Below are positions 1 through 12,024 of a DNA stretch of 64,000 nucleotides, piece by piece. The translations under genes and the position numbers were made by a program. Origin of the DNA: Cryptomeria japonica (taxonomy: Eukaryota; Streptophyta; Pinopsida; Cupressales; Cupressaceae); the NCBI RefSeq assembly GCF_030272615.1, contig NC_081412.1, forward strand, positions 478,491,657-478,555,656. Reading direction: 5' to 3'. How positions within the stretch are numbered: position 1 is the first letter of the stretch; each line of letters starts with the position of its first letter. Under the pieces are notes generated by a model. That model saw only the letters and a program-made list of their open reading frames with translations, did no database searches and was not told the DNA's origin.

Positions 1-107
1 GGAGCGCGCCCTGGGCGCTGCCTCAAGACCCTGCGAGGGGCACTGCCCCTCGACCCCGCAAGGGGCTCTGCCCCTTGACTCCGCTAGGGGCGCTGCCCCA
101 AACCCCC
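1..107. repeat. GC-rich short tandem repeats with hairpin potential
   Basis: Four or so imperfect units of about 26-28 bp run in from the window edge. Each contains an inverted pair of the form AGGGGC-N-CTGCCCCT joined by a GACCCYGC-type linker. The tract is strikingly GC-rich compared with the AT-rich DNA that starts at about 108. Tracts like this occur inside plant LTR-retrotransposons; I cannot name the host element because the window starts inside it. Confidence 0.6.
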
Positions 108-1740
108 ATTAGAGAATCCATTTGATGATCAAACTTTAAATTGTGAAACAATGATACTTGAATATTTTATCATTTTGATATTAAACTTGATGTATATGAT
201 GCTGTTATGGTATGATCATGATGCTATGATTACAAGTTTATGTTGGTTTTGTTGTTTATATGATGCTATGTGACATGCTAATCTTAATTCATGCTTATAG
301 GCTGCATATATATATAATTTACATGTTTTTGTACTAACGAACCCAAACCCGTTTTCAAAATTTTGCCATACCGGCGTACCGGGTTCTTCGAACCCAAACC
401 GGTGCCCAAACCCGAACCGGTAACTTAGTTTGTATGGTTTGTAGTGATTGAAGTGGGAGTATTCTAATTAATAATTTATTTATTCATGTGGCATACGTAT
501 ATGTAGTTGTGTAGTAGTTTATTTTGTTATGCCTTTGTAGAGAGGAAATTTAGTGGTTTATAGTTTAATTAAAATATGCTAGTGTTTTGTAAAGTGAAAA
601 TGATTAATTAATTCAATAATAATAAATTTATAATGTTTTCCTGTGTATTCTTACTTAATAATTAAAAATGAATGTCCCATGTTTATGTGTTTTTGTAATT
701 TAGTTTATGTGAAGTTCCCCCCACCTCTCAACCCTAGTCATTGTTATGGAAGTGGGTATGAGCTTTGTGTTTCTATGTGACTCAATGTGATCCTTTTGTG
801 GAGATGTTAATAATTATATGGTCAAATGCAGCATTAATGTTTCAAGACTTGGTTGGGTCTTGTTATGTGACCATTTGATGTAGTCCTATTTTTGCCTAGA
901 TGTGGTTTGAGTAGGCTTGGTGTCATGAGGGGGAGTGGCTCTCCGTGGGGGCCAAGATCCTAAAGTGATCGCCAAGACAACCCATCGGGAGTGTTGCTAA
1001 ACAAGTGATAACTTTAATAATGAATTAGGGGGTTGGGTAGTTAAAAACATTAATCAAGATAATATATGTCCTACTCATGGCTTGAGTGCTCGTTTAGGCT
1101 CAAGATGAGATGAGAAGGCCTAAAATGGCACGATCAACTGCCTTGTCCTCTTGAAAGGTATGTTGGTTCCGCATGAGCATTGTATGGGGACTGGGGATTA
1201 GGAGAGGCTGCCAGGACAACCTAGGATGGGGGTCGGGCCTATGGAGACCTGCCAGGACAACCCATGTCAAGCTATGTGATGAAACTCTCCCCTTGTTAGC
1301 ACTAGTGTCCTACACCTGTGTTTTGAAGCTTCTGGAATGTCCTTGTCATGAGATTCATCTTTGTATACCTGGTTTGGTAGTCTTTGCCCTGTGGAAGTAA
1401 GGTGAGACCTTGTATTGCTTAGCCCTTGTTTGTGTGCTTGTGGGCCATGTGTCTATCTCCTAGCATGGGGGGTGGTCCTTCGGGGTCCACATGGTCGGGT
1501 GGTAGATGCCTTCTTCTATCGGTGAATTTGGACCTGTTTGTGCATGGATTGGCTTCGTTCATTCTCCAATTGCTTCTCTTGGATTTGGTCAGCTTATTGG
1601 ATTAAGTGAAGGGTTCATTCATCTTCATATTGTACCTTGTATATCAAATGTAATGGTTATATGTATCTGCCTTCTAGGCAAATGTTGTATCTATGATGTA
1701 ATCATGATGTAAAAGCAATGTGATACGATTTAGTAGGACC
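108..1740. other. Anonymous repeat-like DNA, no gene
   Basis: No coding region is supported; the open frames are short and match nothing I know. Visible structure: a CCGG/AACCC-rich patch at about 335-430 (repeated aacccaaacc and accggt words) and a G-rich patch at about 920-1,500 where the word gccaggacaaccc or a close variant recurs three times (about 970, 1,210 and 1,250). The texture fits an old LTR or the non-coding part of a retroelement, but no ends were found. Confidence 0.35.
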
Positions 1741-2883
1741 TTAGTTAGTAAATTGAAAACTCCATTATATGTTTTCTTCAACAACCTTAGACAAATATTT
1801 TAGATCTTTGCCTTAAATTGCTTCTTTATACCTTGAAAATGCAGATGCAACAGCAATTTTTCATACTTGGACTCCACAACATTTGTCTCTTCCATACATT
1901 ATATGGCCTTGAGTTTTCATTATTTAAGACATGATTGTCGTCATACTTGTAACAGGATGCTATCTTTCCTTGTCATCACTGTCACACACAGCAATGAACT
2001 TGACCTTCAAAAATAAGAATGGTAGGGACCTCTGTCCAACTGTCCTCTTGTTCATTTAACCTTTGCCCATTGTACACTTGACTTTGCAATGTTTCCCTAT
2101 ACCTATCAATCTTTTGTCTTCATGACCTATTTAATTTGCATTTCACTCTTGAGAACCTCCCTCCATATTCTCTCTAATGTCTTTGCATGTCTTCAGAATT
2201 TGTTTCACTTATCCACTGTTAACTTAGGTCTATAGAGCACTTACAACACTCTCATGTTACTTAGAACACCCTTATGAATGTCTTCTAAATCTTGTCATCC
2301 ATCATTTGTGTTCACAGTCAGCAACCTCTGTTATTTATCCTTGCTCATTGTCAATCCTTTCAGGTAGATTTTTGTCATGATCGCTCTCACCAACCACTCC
2401 ATTGTCCATCACTACCTCTAACTATCATTTCTCTTTATGCTTGTTTTCTATATGGGGTCCTTTAACTATCATTTCCTCCATTTCAACAATCATATGGCTG
2501 TGTCCTCCTTTTACTTGCTAGTGACTATCCTATGGCCTATTTAGAACCTTCTAGGACTATTATTCACCTTTTGTCCACTTACTATGTATTCTGAATAACA
2601 AACTCTAGGGCTTGTGAGGTTCTGATCAAAAACATCAATGGCTCAAACTCTCAAAATTGCAGCAACATATCATAATCCTTGGATCGGACTCTTTGACAAA
2701 TCATAATCCGTGGATGGGACTCTTTGACAAATTTTAAGATCTAATTTAAATTCCAAACTCTGCTACTCACAATTGTCTGCTAACTCTCGCTCAACAATAA
2801 CCTGATGTTCAAACTCTCTGCATGCTTTTGATCATTTAAATTACTGTCTGTTAAGCATTCTTTGTACAATATGTTAGGGGAAT
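1741..2883. other. Anonymous AT-rich DNA, no gene
   Basis: I see no reading frame of note. At about 2,674-2,740 a stretch of about 33 bp (ataatcc-tggat-ggactctttgacaaat) is directly duplicated. Otherwise nothing is recognisable; it is probably degenerate transposon DNA. Confidence 0.3.
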
Positions 2884-3019
2884 TGTAATGTCCCCTACTA
2901 GATATAAGCCTGTTTAGCAACAATTACCTAATTTCAATACATTCGTAACTCAAATTGATTTGTTTAATTAGGAGACAATTTCTATCTAAACTTAAGAATA
3001 CTAAATCTGAACCAAATAC
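2884..3019 (+). repeat. Possible LTR start, cut by copia element 1
   Basis: The sequence TGTAATGTCCCCTA at 2,884 resembles the first bases of gypsy LTRs, and element C in this window starts similarly with TGTAATGACCC. The tract is interrupted at 3,020 by a copia LTR, and I could not find its continuation to the right of 7,629. Only the start motif supports this call. Confidence 0.25.
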
Positions 3020-4262
3020 TGTTGAATATCCCAAACAACAGAGAGGGGGGATGAATCAATTGTCAATTGAAATCTTTTACTTATTACATAAAAACAGATC
3101 CGTTAAACTAATACTTAATTACTCAACCATAAACTGATATATGCATGAGAGAGCACACACATGAAACACCAGATTTTACGTGGAAAACCCAAGAAGAGAA
3201 AAACCACGAAGAATGCTAATTCTCGAGTATAAACAAATATTAGGGTGACACCAGTTAAGGTGATTTTTACAATGGGTGGCTCACTGTATGTGGGCTCACT
3301 GCCCAACTAAAACCGCCAAAAAAGGGCTCACTACCCAAAAGAAAAAGGAAAAAGAAGGAATCCACCACTGTAGCACAACTACCACTAAGCTGATGCTGGA
3401 AGAGACCTTTGGCTCACTGCCTCTGGTACCTAACAACATTAGCACATTACCACACTGCTCAACCACAACTTCACACAACCTCGCACAAATTTGCACCAAC
3501 AGGAGAGATCTTTTTCAATCCACTTGCTTCATTCATGATTCTTCATTACAAGCATCCTTTATTTATACTAATCTCTTGAATGAGGAGTCTCCCAGGTCAG
3601 CTAAAGAATTTACCGAAACACAATTTGAAATAGGTCTACACTAAACATTCCCGCGGTGGAAAGGAATGAACAGTGGACCACACCACAATGCACTTCGTCA
3701 TTCAAAACAACACGTTATCCATTCGCCACAATCACCAGAGAAAAAAACAGAACATTCAAGGTCAACCAAACCCGAAATGAACTTATCTGCAACCACATCT
3801 TCGGAGCACATCATCACGTCCTGAATTAGAATAACAAAGATAAAGACGAAGACAGCACAATTCCAAATATTATCATCGCAACCAAAAATGCAAAGAAATG
3901 CGTAGCACTACAAACACTGTCAAACACCATCATCATTGAATGCACTTCTAGAGCACCAAATAATAAGAATGACATCCCAAAGCAACACTCAACAACATAC
4001 CAAAACTTCATGACTACAACTGCAACATATCAAAAATGCGGAGCACAAACCAATCAATGAAAAACAGAATCAGTATGTTGACATCAATGGCAACCATACT
4101 AATACACTATCAACTTCACATTTGCAACAAATAGTTATCATAATGCTTAATTAATTATTCATGATTTCATAAATCAAAGATAGGGCTTGAATCTTACCTT
4201 ATATTTGGAGTGTAGACTCAAATAAGATAACCTGCACAAACAAGGAAAGGCACACACCTACA
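3020..4262 (-). repeat. Copia element 1, downstream (3') LTR
   Basis: This aligns over its whole length with 6,397-7,629, for example in the shared plus-strand words gagaggggggatgaatca near the left end, cattcccgcggtggaaagg in the middle and ggaaaggcacacacctaca at the right end. Short open frames inside it recur in the other LTR and are not genes. The two copies differ by scattered substitutions and small indels, so the insertion is not recent. Confidence 0.88.
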
Positions 4263-5249
4263 ATTTTATTCAATCTCTTATTGTAACATTTGTAAGCCTT
4301 GCTCTTTGTAGAATATCCTAGGAATATACCTTCATCTGCTCTGCTGTCAAACTTTCCAAGATTTCCTTCATCTCTCTGAATGTAGCATTTACTTCCAAAT
4401 ACTTTAAAGTACTTCACTGATGGAATCCTTCCATACCATAACTCATGATTTCTTCCCATATTTCTTCCAGAATAGAACTCTATTGAGAGTGCATACTCCA
4501 GTATGTATTGCTTCTCTCCAGTAAACTTCCAGTAGGTTTGCTTCTTTGATCATAGTTCTTGATGCCTCTTGTATAGTATTGTTCATTCTTTCCACTACAC
4601 CATTCTGTTGTGGTGTCCTAGGAGCAGACAAATGTCTCCTAATCCCATATTTCTCACAAAAAGTGTCAAATTCATCAGAAACAAACTCACCTCCTCTAGC
4701 GGATCTTAAGGATTTGATTCTTCTATCAACTTCATTTTCAACTCTAGCTTTGAATATCTTAAACTTTTCTAATGCCTCATACTTTTCTCTTAAAAATGCT
4801 ACTCGAGTCATTCTAGAATGATCATCAATTAAGAGCATGAAATACCTCTCACCTTGTAAACTCCTTGTTCCGGTAGGACCGCATAAGTCTGTGTGCACCA
4901 AATATAATAGTCCAATAGAAGATTGTTCCTTTCCTTTGAACGTTCCCTTTGTCTGTTTTCCCACTTGACATTCTCTGCAAACACTGTTATCCGGTTTAGT
5001 CAATCTCAGTAAATCTTTCACACCTCTTCTCAGACTAATCTTCACCAAATTGTCAAAGTTGATGTGACACATCCTCTGGTGCCATAGCCAACTTTCATTG
5101 ATCTGAGATAACAGGCAATGTCCTGTAGCAGCCTTCAATAAGTACATGTTTCCTCTTGTCCTTTTTCCTGCAACAATAACAATTCTGAAACTCACAACCA
5201 CCATCCTGAAAGACAACATTGTAACCATTCTCGCACATTTGTCCAACAC
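4263..5249 (-). pseudogene. Copia integrase of element 1 (broken, catalytic Asp lost)
   Basis: On the minus strand the pre-integrase motif WLWHQRMCHINFDNL is followed by the integrase core: the first acidic residue in VHTDLCGPTG, the region LRSARGGEF, and PQQNGVVERMN with the expected Glu. In copia integrases the second catalytic Asp precedes RGGEF; here that position is Ala (codon gct), so the DDE triad is incomplete. A frameshift near 4,450 separates the core from the downstream part (FGSKCYIQRDE... IFLGYSTKSKAYK). That part ends in LTR sequence, so the following RT and RNase H are missing. It would have joined cDNA to chromosomal DNA in the nucleus; this copy is dead. Confidence 0.85.
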
Positions 5250-6382
5250 TTTAGAGATTATGATGTAATCCTTTCACATAGTATACATTGTCAATGTTAT
5301 GTTTTCCATCAAAAGTAATAGAACCTATTCCAACAATCTGTGCAATCTAATCATCTCCAAATCTAACATAACCACCATCATACTTTTCAAGTTTTACAAA
5401 CTTTTATCACTGATATCTCCTTCTTATTGTTAGGATTAGGTTCATCTTTTTCAACCAAGAACAAATAGTCATCATCTTTATAATCCAACTCATCATTTGA
5501 AATACCAACATCATCTTTAACATAATAGGCTTTCTTATTGAAATTTCCTTTGTTTTCTTTAAACTTTTGTTTTGTTCTTCTCTTCGGGCATCTAGATGCA
5601 TAATGAATAATCTTTCCACAATTAAAAACATTTAAGAGGTAACATACCTTTATACTTGCGGGTTCCTCTCTTCAGCTTTCTCACAAAGTTTTCTTTCATT
5701 TCATCCAAGCTCTCATCATTTGAATCTTCATTCGTAGCTTTTGTGGCTTTAAAGGGTGTCTTAGTTCTTGCTTTGTCTTTGCCAAACTTCTTCATCTCAA
5801 ATGCAAACAAGGTGCCATACAATCATTCCCTAGTGAACTTGGACGGATCATAAGTTTCTTCAATGGCTGAAATCTTATCACTATAACACTCAAGTAAAGT
5901 CTTCATAATCTTTTTTACCACATCCTTATCATCCAAGTTGCTGCCAAGATCTCTGATCTCATTCACTACACTATCAACCTTTTAAAAATAACTCGTTATG
6001 TCTTCATCGTCTTACATCCTCAAGTTCTCATATCTACCTTTGGTAGTCTGCATCTTAGCTAGCTTAGCTATCATTTCATTCATAGATGTTTTTCAATCTT
6101 TCCCAGACTTCATAAGCAGTATCAAATGCAACAACCTTCACCAATTCAGTTTTAGATAGGGCACTAAAGATAGCATACCTTGCTCATTCATTTTCTTCAT
6201 AGGCTTCAATCTCACCTAGGGTAGTAGGACCGTTTGCCGGCATCACATACTTAGTCTCCACAGCTTTCCAAGTCTTGTAACTTAGAGAAATCAAGTATCC
6301 TCTCACCTTCACTCTCCAGAAACGGATACATATTGAAATCGGATCTTCCTCGAGCGATTAGTCTCACTCTCTAGGAACCAAA
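5250..6382 (-). pseudogene. Copia gag and protease region of element 1 (decayed)
   Basis: Minus-strand remains of gag lie between about 5,400 and 6,380 in several frames. A CCHC zinc knuckle (C-F-N-C-G-K-I-I-H-Y-A-S-R-C, spacing CX2CX4HX4C) can be read at about 5,590-5,635, but a one-base shift splits it between two frames. Upstream is a charged stretch rich in Lys, Glu and Asp (5,622-5,822) typical of the gag C-terminal region. Toward 5,250 the frame passes into protease/pre-integrase type sequence. Multiple shifts make it non-functional. Confidence 0.65.
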
Positions 6383-6394
6383 GCTTTGATACCA
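6383..6394 (-). other. Primer-binding site of copia element 1
   Basis: The minus strand reads TGGTATCAAAGC, complementary to the 3' end of initiator tRNA-Met with one change from the usual TGGTATCAGAGC. It lies two bases inside the LTR at 6,397 and fixes the element's orientation. Confidence 0.85.
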
Positions 6395-6396
6395 AT

Positions 6397-7629
6397 TGTT
6401 GAATATTCCAAACAACTAAGAGGGGGGATGAATCAGATGTCAATTGAAATCTTTTACTTATTCCACAGAAACGAATCTGGTAAACTAATGCTTAATTACT
6501 CAACCATAAATTGATATAAGCATGAGAGAGCACACACATGAAACATCAGATTTTACGTGGAAAACCCAAGAAGGGAAAAACCATGAAGAATGCTAGTTCT
6601 CAAGTATAAAACACCGATTAAAGTGACTTTTACAAAGGGTGGCTCACTGCAGGTGGGCTCACTGTCCGGCTAAAACCGCCAGAAAAAGGCTCACTACCCA
6701 AAAGAAGAAGGAGAAAGAATTGATCCACCACTATAGGACAACTGCCACTACGCTACAATGTCGGAAGAAACCTTTGGCTCACTACCTTCGGTACCAAACA
6801 GCAACAGCACACTACCACACTACTCAACCACAACTTCACATAACCTCGCGCAAATTCGCACCAACAGGAAACAGATTTTCTTTTTCAATTCACTTTCTTC
6901 TATATGTTTCTCATTACAATCATCAATTATTTATACTAATCCCTTGAATAAGAAGTCTCCCAAGTTGGCCAAAGAATTTACCGGAACACAATTTGAAATA
7001 GGTCTACACTAAACATTCCCGCGGTGGAAAGGGATGAGAAGTGGACCACACCACAATGCACTTCATCGACCAAAACAACATGTTATCCATACACCACAAT
7101 CACCGGAGCAAAAACAAAACATTCAAGGTCAACCGGACCCGGAATGAATGTATCCGCAACCACGACTTCAAAGCACATCATCACGTCCCGAATCAAAATA
7201 ACAAAGATAAAGACGAAAACAACATAATTCCAAAATATTATCATCAGAACCAGAAATGCAAAGAAATGGGGAGCACTACAAACACTGTCAAACACCATCA
7301 TTACTGAATACACTTCTGAAGCACCAAATCATAAGAATGACATCCCAAAGCAACATTTAACGTACCAAAACTTCATGACTACAACAGCAACATATCAAAA
7401 ATGTGAAGCACAAACCAATCACTGAAACACAAAATCAATATGTTGACATCAATGACAACCATACTAACACACTATCAACTTCACATTTGCAACAAATACT
7501 TATCATAATGCTTAATTAATTATTCATGATTTCATAAATCAGAGATAGGGCTTGAAGCTTACCTTATATTTGGAGAGTGTAGACTCAAATAAGATAACCT
7601 ACACCAACAAGGAAAGGCACACACCTACA
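6397..7629 (-). repeat. Copia element 1, upstream (5') LTR
   Basis: Partner of 3,020-4,262. It lies next to the primer-binding site, so on the minus strand it is the 5' LTR that would drive transcription. On the plus strand it begins tgttgaatattcc and ends cacacctaca. Confidence 0.88.
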
Positions 7630-9953
7630 AACATATTCATTCTTAACTAGTTATAATCTATTCTGCTGTCACAACAGATAGGGAGAGAGTATATGAGGCA
7701 TGAAAGGATTGCTTGGGTCCATTGTCTAACAAGTCCAAGGACTGGTTGCTTCTAACCTCGTTGCTAGACTTGGCGGCCTGTATTGCTGCCCTTTCAAGTT
7801 TTCATACCCTTACACACATCTCCATCTTGGTGAGATTGGCGTGGTAGGAGTAACTGGTTCCTTGACTCCATGGGTCCTTATGACCACATGTGAGCCCCTC
7901 ATCACCACTAGAATACTCCCCCATCCTTCTCACACATGATGGTCTTAACAAACACTGTTTCTAATGAATTACTTTATACTGATTGTATAATGCCTACTGT
8001 AAGAGTTAATGAATTTTCAGTACAGCAGTGACTTTGATATAAACTGACATTACAGATTTTTTGGCATTCCATAATATCATTTGTGCAGCATCTAATGTAA
8101 TTAGACATCATCAAGGACTGAAAGGAAACCCTCTATAATCATAAAGTATATAATACAAGGGATACGTTGACTTACGAATCGATAATAATGGATGACTGAC
8201 CTTTAACGGTGATTGCTGATTGTTTTCTATTACTGGCAATAGTCTCCACCTTCTTCTATATTCCTTCCGATTACTTCTTACTGTATTAACTTAAGAGTTC
8301 TTTCTGATTTACATTTTAATATTATTATTTGTCTGGTCAAACATTATCTATAAAGTATGACAGCCATACATATTGCAGTTTATTTTAATATTACTATTAA
8401 ATTGCAGTTTATATTAATATTACTATTAAATTTTGCACAAGAACATTATCAGACTTCTATATTAAGCATACATATTAAACACATTCTCATGCACACCACC
8501 AAGAACAAGGATGTTACTGCCTGTAACTTAATAACAGTTCTGATCTGATCTGATCGATGGTGATTTACTGAAGAGGACTGATGTTGTGTTCTCCAATTGA
8601 GTGTTGATTCCTTGATGATTTACTCTGCCTTTTTGGTTCTATATTTATTGCTCAGTGATGCTGCTATTCTGCATACGTGTTCTTATATTCTTCCCTTCGT
8701 ATTTCCTTCCCCTTAATACGCATTGAACATAACTAATATCAAGAGTTATGTCACTTCAATGGGACGGTTTTCTCTAACAGCCATGTCCTTTACTAAATAA
8801 CATTAATTTATTTACTTAGCATTCCTTTCCTTTAATCGCACCTTCGTAGTAAATGAATTACTAATCGGTTGCTAGAAACTAATCGCACCATTTGGTTTGT
8901 TCCCATTCCTTTCCGATGTGGCAACCTTGTATTGCTGACATGTATCATTGCTGTCGCTCGACTTTGATATGTATCAGTCTATTAAATAATCACTGCCTGG
9001 CCCTCACAAATTAATCCATATTTTAATTGCTGCAGTTCTAATAAGTCGACCATGAAGTTGGCTTATATTCTAAAAATAGATGCCAATATGGGGTACGTGA
9101 ATGTCAAATCATTGATTGAATTCTTGACTCGATCTGCAACAGAATATAACCCTGCCTTTTCTCTCATGGTCTTCATTACTATGTATTCAGCCAGCATTGA
9201 GACTTAAATCTCTTCCTACTCATTTGTTCAGATTATGACAGGAATTTTGTTACAAATGTTTTGCACACAGTCATAAACTCCATCCTGCATATTTTGTTTT
9301 GCACACTATCGACCATGCAACTGCCAAGGCATATGTCCGTTTGCAGTTAGTGGACATTCATCAGAATGAACTTCAATCAATCGTGTCTTGGATAGGTTGG
9401 CATATGTCCGTTTGCAGTTAGTGCACATTCATAAGAATGAACTTCCAATCAATCATGTCTTGGATGGTGTCCTGCACTATAATGAGGTTACATTCATTTG
9501 CTTTAGGGCTATGAGACTGCAATCTTGAATTTAGCCATCAGAGTGTACAGATTTATGGATCTTCCCCAAAATCAATAATAAATCCTACTTTGCTCTGCTT
9601 TGCTGAAATGATGCGTCTTTGTGTCTCATTTATGTTTCTGCTATGATTATAAATCACACAGTTATTGGTTTGTGTAACAGGATAAAGTATAACCTTATTG
9701 TTATTCTTCCCATCATGAATTTGTTCCAAAATAGTGCTAATACCATATGCAAATGAAGAAATGGATCAACTTTGCAGTGAAGCATAAACCCGGTTAATCA
9801 TAGTGAAGAGAAAAGCTAGAAATATGGCTTGGTTTTGTGCTGTCCAACTTTGTAAGAGAGAATATTGATGGATAAACCTTGTAGTCAGACTCGATCACTT
9901 TAAATTCTTAACATAAGAGTGCAATTTATCTTTACCCAGCAGGCATGATCAAG
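7630..9953. other. Anonymous DNA, possibly inside an old LTR element
   Basis: No coding region can be supported. A minus-strand LTR with primer-binding site abuts on the right (9,954-10,940), so part of this tract should be the interior of that element. I recognise no gag or pol motif, so the interior is non-coding, replaced or too decayed. A 71-bp tandem duplication lies at 9,328-9,470. Confidence 0.35.
9328..9470. repeat. 71-bp tandem duplication
   Basis: The segment starting ggcatatgtccgtttgcag and ending tgtcttggat occurs twice, with starts at about 9,328 and 9,399. The copies differ at a few positions. Confidence 0.75.
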
Positions 9954-10940
9954 GCTCGGATACCAAGTATAATATCCCTTTTTGGGATATTCTTGATTTT
10001 TGCCTTAAAACAATAATATTTACTCAAAATGATAATAGCTTTCTCAAAGATTATGAATTTATGAAAATATTCAATATTCAGATCAATAAATCATAGCATA
10101 ATTCTCAAAATCAATCATATCGTGAATTCTTTGGAAAAACTTACAAATCTGCTGAATTAGATTTTTTGCCCCTAACTCAACATTGGCAATATCAAGGGTT
10201 TTTGTCCTTTTCTTGCCAAGAGCATTCAAGGTTTTTCATCCTTAAAACTCAGTCCACCTTGGAGGGTTTTCATCCTTCTTGATCAAGATTTGGGTTTTCG
10301 TCCAAACTCGATAAGAGCAATAAGCGTTTTCATACTTGTCCTCTCATGGACTTGGAAGCGATTTTGTCCTTCCTATTTGCAAGACACTTCCTCAAATTCA
10401 AAACTGATTGATTGAGTATTTGATAGATTATTGCCAATTGCTTTGGCTGATTGATATTTCTTGATGGATTGGTGAGTAAATGCTTCAATGATGGTTGAAT
10501 GATTTTATCCTTCAATGAATTACCTCTTCCCAAGATTAGATCTCCCTTTTATATCTTCTTCTTGAGGGAGTCACAACATTTCATCATTTCTGCCCTTTGA
10601 AAGAGACAACTATCCATCTTTAATTACTGATCTTGAACCATTTAATTTTAATTAAATATCTTTAGAAATCACTGCACATAAAACACTTTAGTTGTATGCT
10701 TTTAAGGATCACTGGCCATGATATTCTTTAGTTTTTGTTAATCGACTCCTTTATAGAATCATTGCCATCTTATTTCAGTGCCTATATTATGAGTTAAGTG
10801 CTGTGGTCTTGAATAACTGCTATCTCTTGCATTTTGGCAGGAACATGAGATTCTAATTCTTTTTTAAAGTTTGTTTTTAAATTTTAATTATTTTAGTTTT
10901 TTTATTATAGGTTGTAGAGACTCATTTCGTCTCTAACACA
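9954..10940 (-). repeat. LTR with adjacent primer-binding site, minus strand
   Basis: The plus-strand sequence gctcggatacca (9,954-9,965) is the complement of TGGTATCCGAGC, a tRNA-Met-type primer-binding site with one change. Two bases to its right, LTR-like DNA begins (tataatatccctttttggg; the usual TG has become TA) and appears to end at ctctaacaca (10,940). Read on the minus strand, the LTR starts TGTGTTAGAGACG and runs into the primer site. I found no second LTR, so this is a truncated element. The right boundary is less certain than the left. Confidence 0.55.
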
Positions 10941-11375
10941 ATCATCTTGAGACAAACTGTGAAAGTTATAAAGAGGCACTTTCTAACATGATGATTAGAC
11001 AAAATTGATCTATATGAAGGCAAAGCAGCACTGACAAGGAAACAAAAATTAAGCAGATGATATTAAATGACTCGTGGTGGGATAACATGGAGTATGACCT
11101 TAGTTTCATTGAGCCCATTTTGAGAAATGATTTGCTATACTAACATTGACAAGCCTTGCATTGGAGAGATATATGATGGCATCAACTCAATGATTGAGAA
11201 GATGAAGTGCATCATAAATGTGAAAGAGCAAGACCCTGAACAGACTTTCTTCAAACAAGTGCACGCAAGTGTTGAAGAAAGATGGAACACAATGACCAAC
11301 CATTACCATACTGAATTATATAAAGAATTGACAGTGCAGCAAGGGTTTCATTTATCATACCACTTAGTCACTTCA
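10941..11375 (+). pseudogene. hAT-type transposase relic (middle region)
   Basis: Two plus-strand frames read as one plant hAT transposase segment. Up to about 11,128 one frame gives SWWDNMEYDLSFIEPILR. After a shift the next frame gives YTNIDKPCIGEIYDGINSM followed by a lysine-rich helix and a short ERWNTM block. The pattern of an aromatic WWDNM..L..IEPI block, then TD/NIDKPC.G..YDG..SM.EK, is familiar from the long middle part of plant hAT-like transposases. The catalytic core before it and the C-terminal dimerisation domain are not visible, and no 8-bp duplication or terminal repeats were found. It lies inside or beyond the 3' end of the glyoxalase gene on the opposite strand. Confidence 0.6.
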
Positions 11376-11934
11376 TAGTGACTTAATGTGGTTTCTGAAA
11401 AAATTTCATGAAGCAGTGACTATTGAAGCTTCAAGGATAGAGATCATTCATTTTCCCTTTAACCCCTCATTTTCTATAGGCACTTTGTTATGTATATTGA
11501 GATGCCTAATCTTCCAAACTTTTTTCAAAGTTGCATTATTTCCTTAGCTGCTCATTTAGTTGACATACCAATCTTTTCTTGAATTTTTAGTTCAATTTAC
11601 TCAGATATTCAAGTTCAAAATCTATTTCTACTTTAATATAATATGTAACAGCTTAATGGGTGAGTGTTATCCTTTTAAATTTGGTCCACTTTTGATAATA
11701 TAATATCTAGGAGCATGGCACCAGGTAGGTTTCTTCAGAAGATATTCTTTTGATGTTGTTGCCACCCTTTGGAAACTTATGAAATTCATCCAAACAATCT
11801 TCTAAAATGTTTGTAAATATTGATATATGATACAAAACTACTTGCATTAAAAACAACTATTGTTAAAATGAAAGCTCATGCCATTTCATGACAGTTCTTT
11901 CTATTTTAGTTTGTAAAATGGAAATAACACATAC
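11376..11934 (-). other. Probable glyoxalase intron 6, start
   Basis: The donor gtatgt directly follows exon 6 on the minus strand at 11,934. From there to 11,376 I see no exon and no acceptor followed by the expected last glyoxalase segment. If the gene is intact, this intron continues beyond the left edge of the window. Confidence 0.45.
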
Positions 11935-12024
11935 CGTCATCTGGCTTCTTCACAAACTCGACCCCAAGCTTTGCAAACCTTTCACAGGCTTTGTATGTAT
12001 CATCTACAGTAATGCCAATGTGTC
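11935..12024 (-). CDS. GLX1: Glyoxalase I exon 6 (residues 123-153)
   Basis: 90 nt from acceptor ttgcag to donor gtatgt, encoding [16 protein letters not shown] and [11 protein letters not shown], with metal ligand His124. The next family segment (KMKG..FIKDPDGYWIEIFD) should follow but is not in the window. Confidence 0.92.

Larger units (their letters stand above)
3020..7629 (-). mobile_element. Ty1/copia element 1, internally deleted, minus strand
   Basis: Two similar long terminal repeats of about 1.24 kb (3,020-4,262 and 6,397-7,629) flank about 2.1 kb of internal DNA coding on the minus strand. In coding orientation the order is LTR, primer-binding site, gag, protease/pre-integrase, integrase, LTR, which is the copia order. 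Reverse transcriptase and RNase H are absent: the integrase C-terminal region runs straight into the LTR at 4,262/4,263. The LTRs end TG...CA (plus strand tgttgaatat ... cacctaca). The flanks (aatac and aacat) do not form a convincing 5-bp target duplication. The copy cannot move by itself. Confidence 0.88.

Noticed and set aside
3276-3644. 122-codon plus frame rich in Thr and His
   Set aside because: It lies in the copia element 1 LTR and recurs in altered form in the other LTR; it is non-coding.
3010-7640. Target-site duplication of copia element 1
   Set aside because: The flanks aatac and aacat share too little to be called a duplication; they may have mutated or an end may have been lost.
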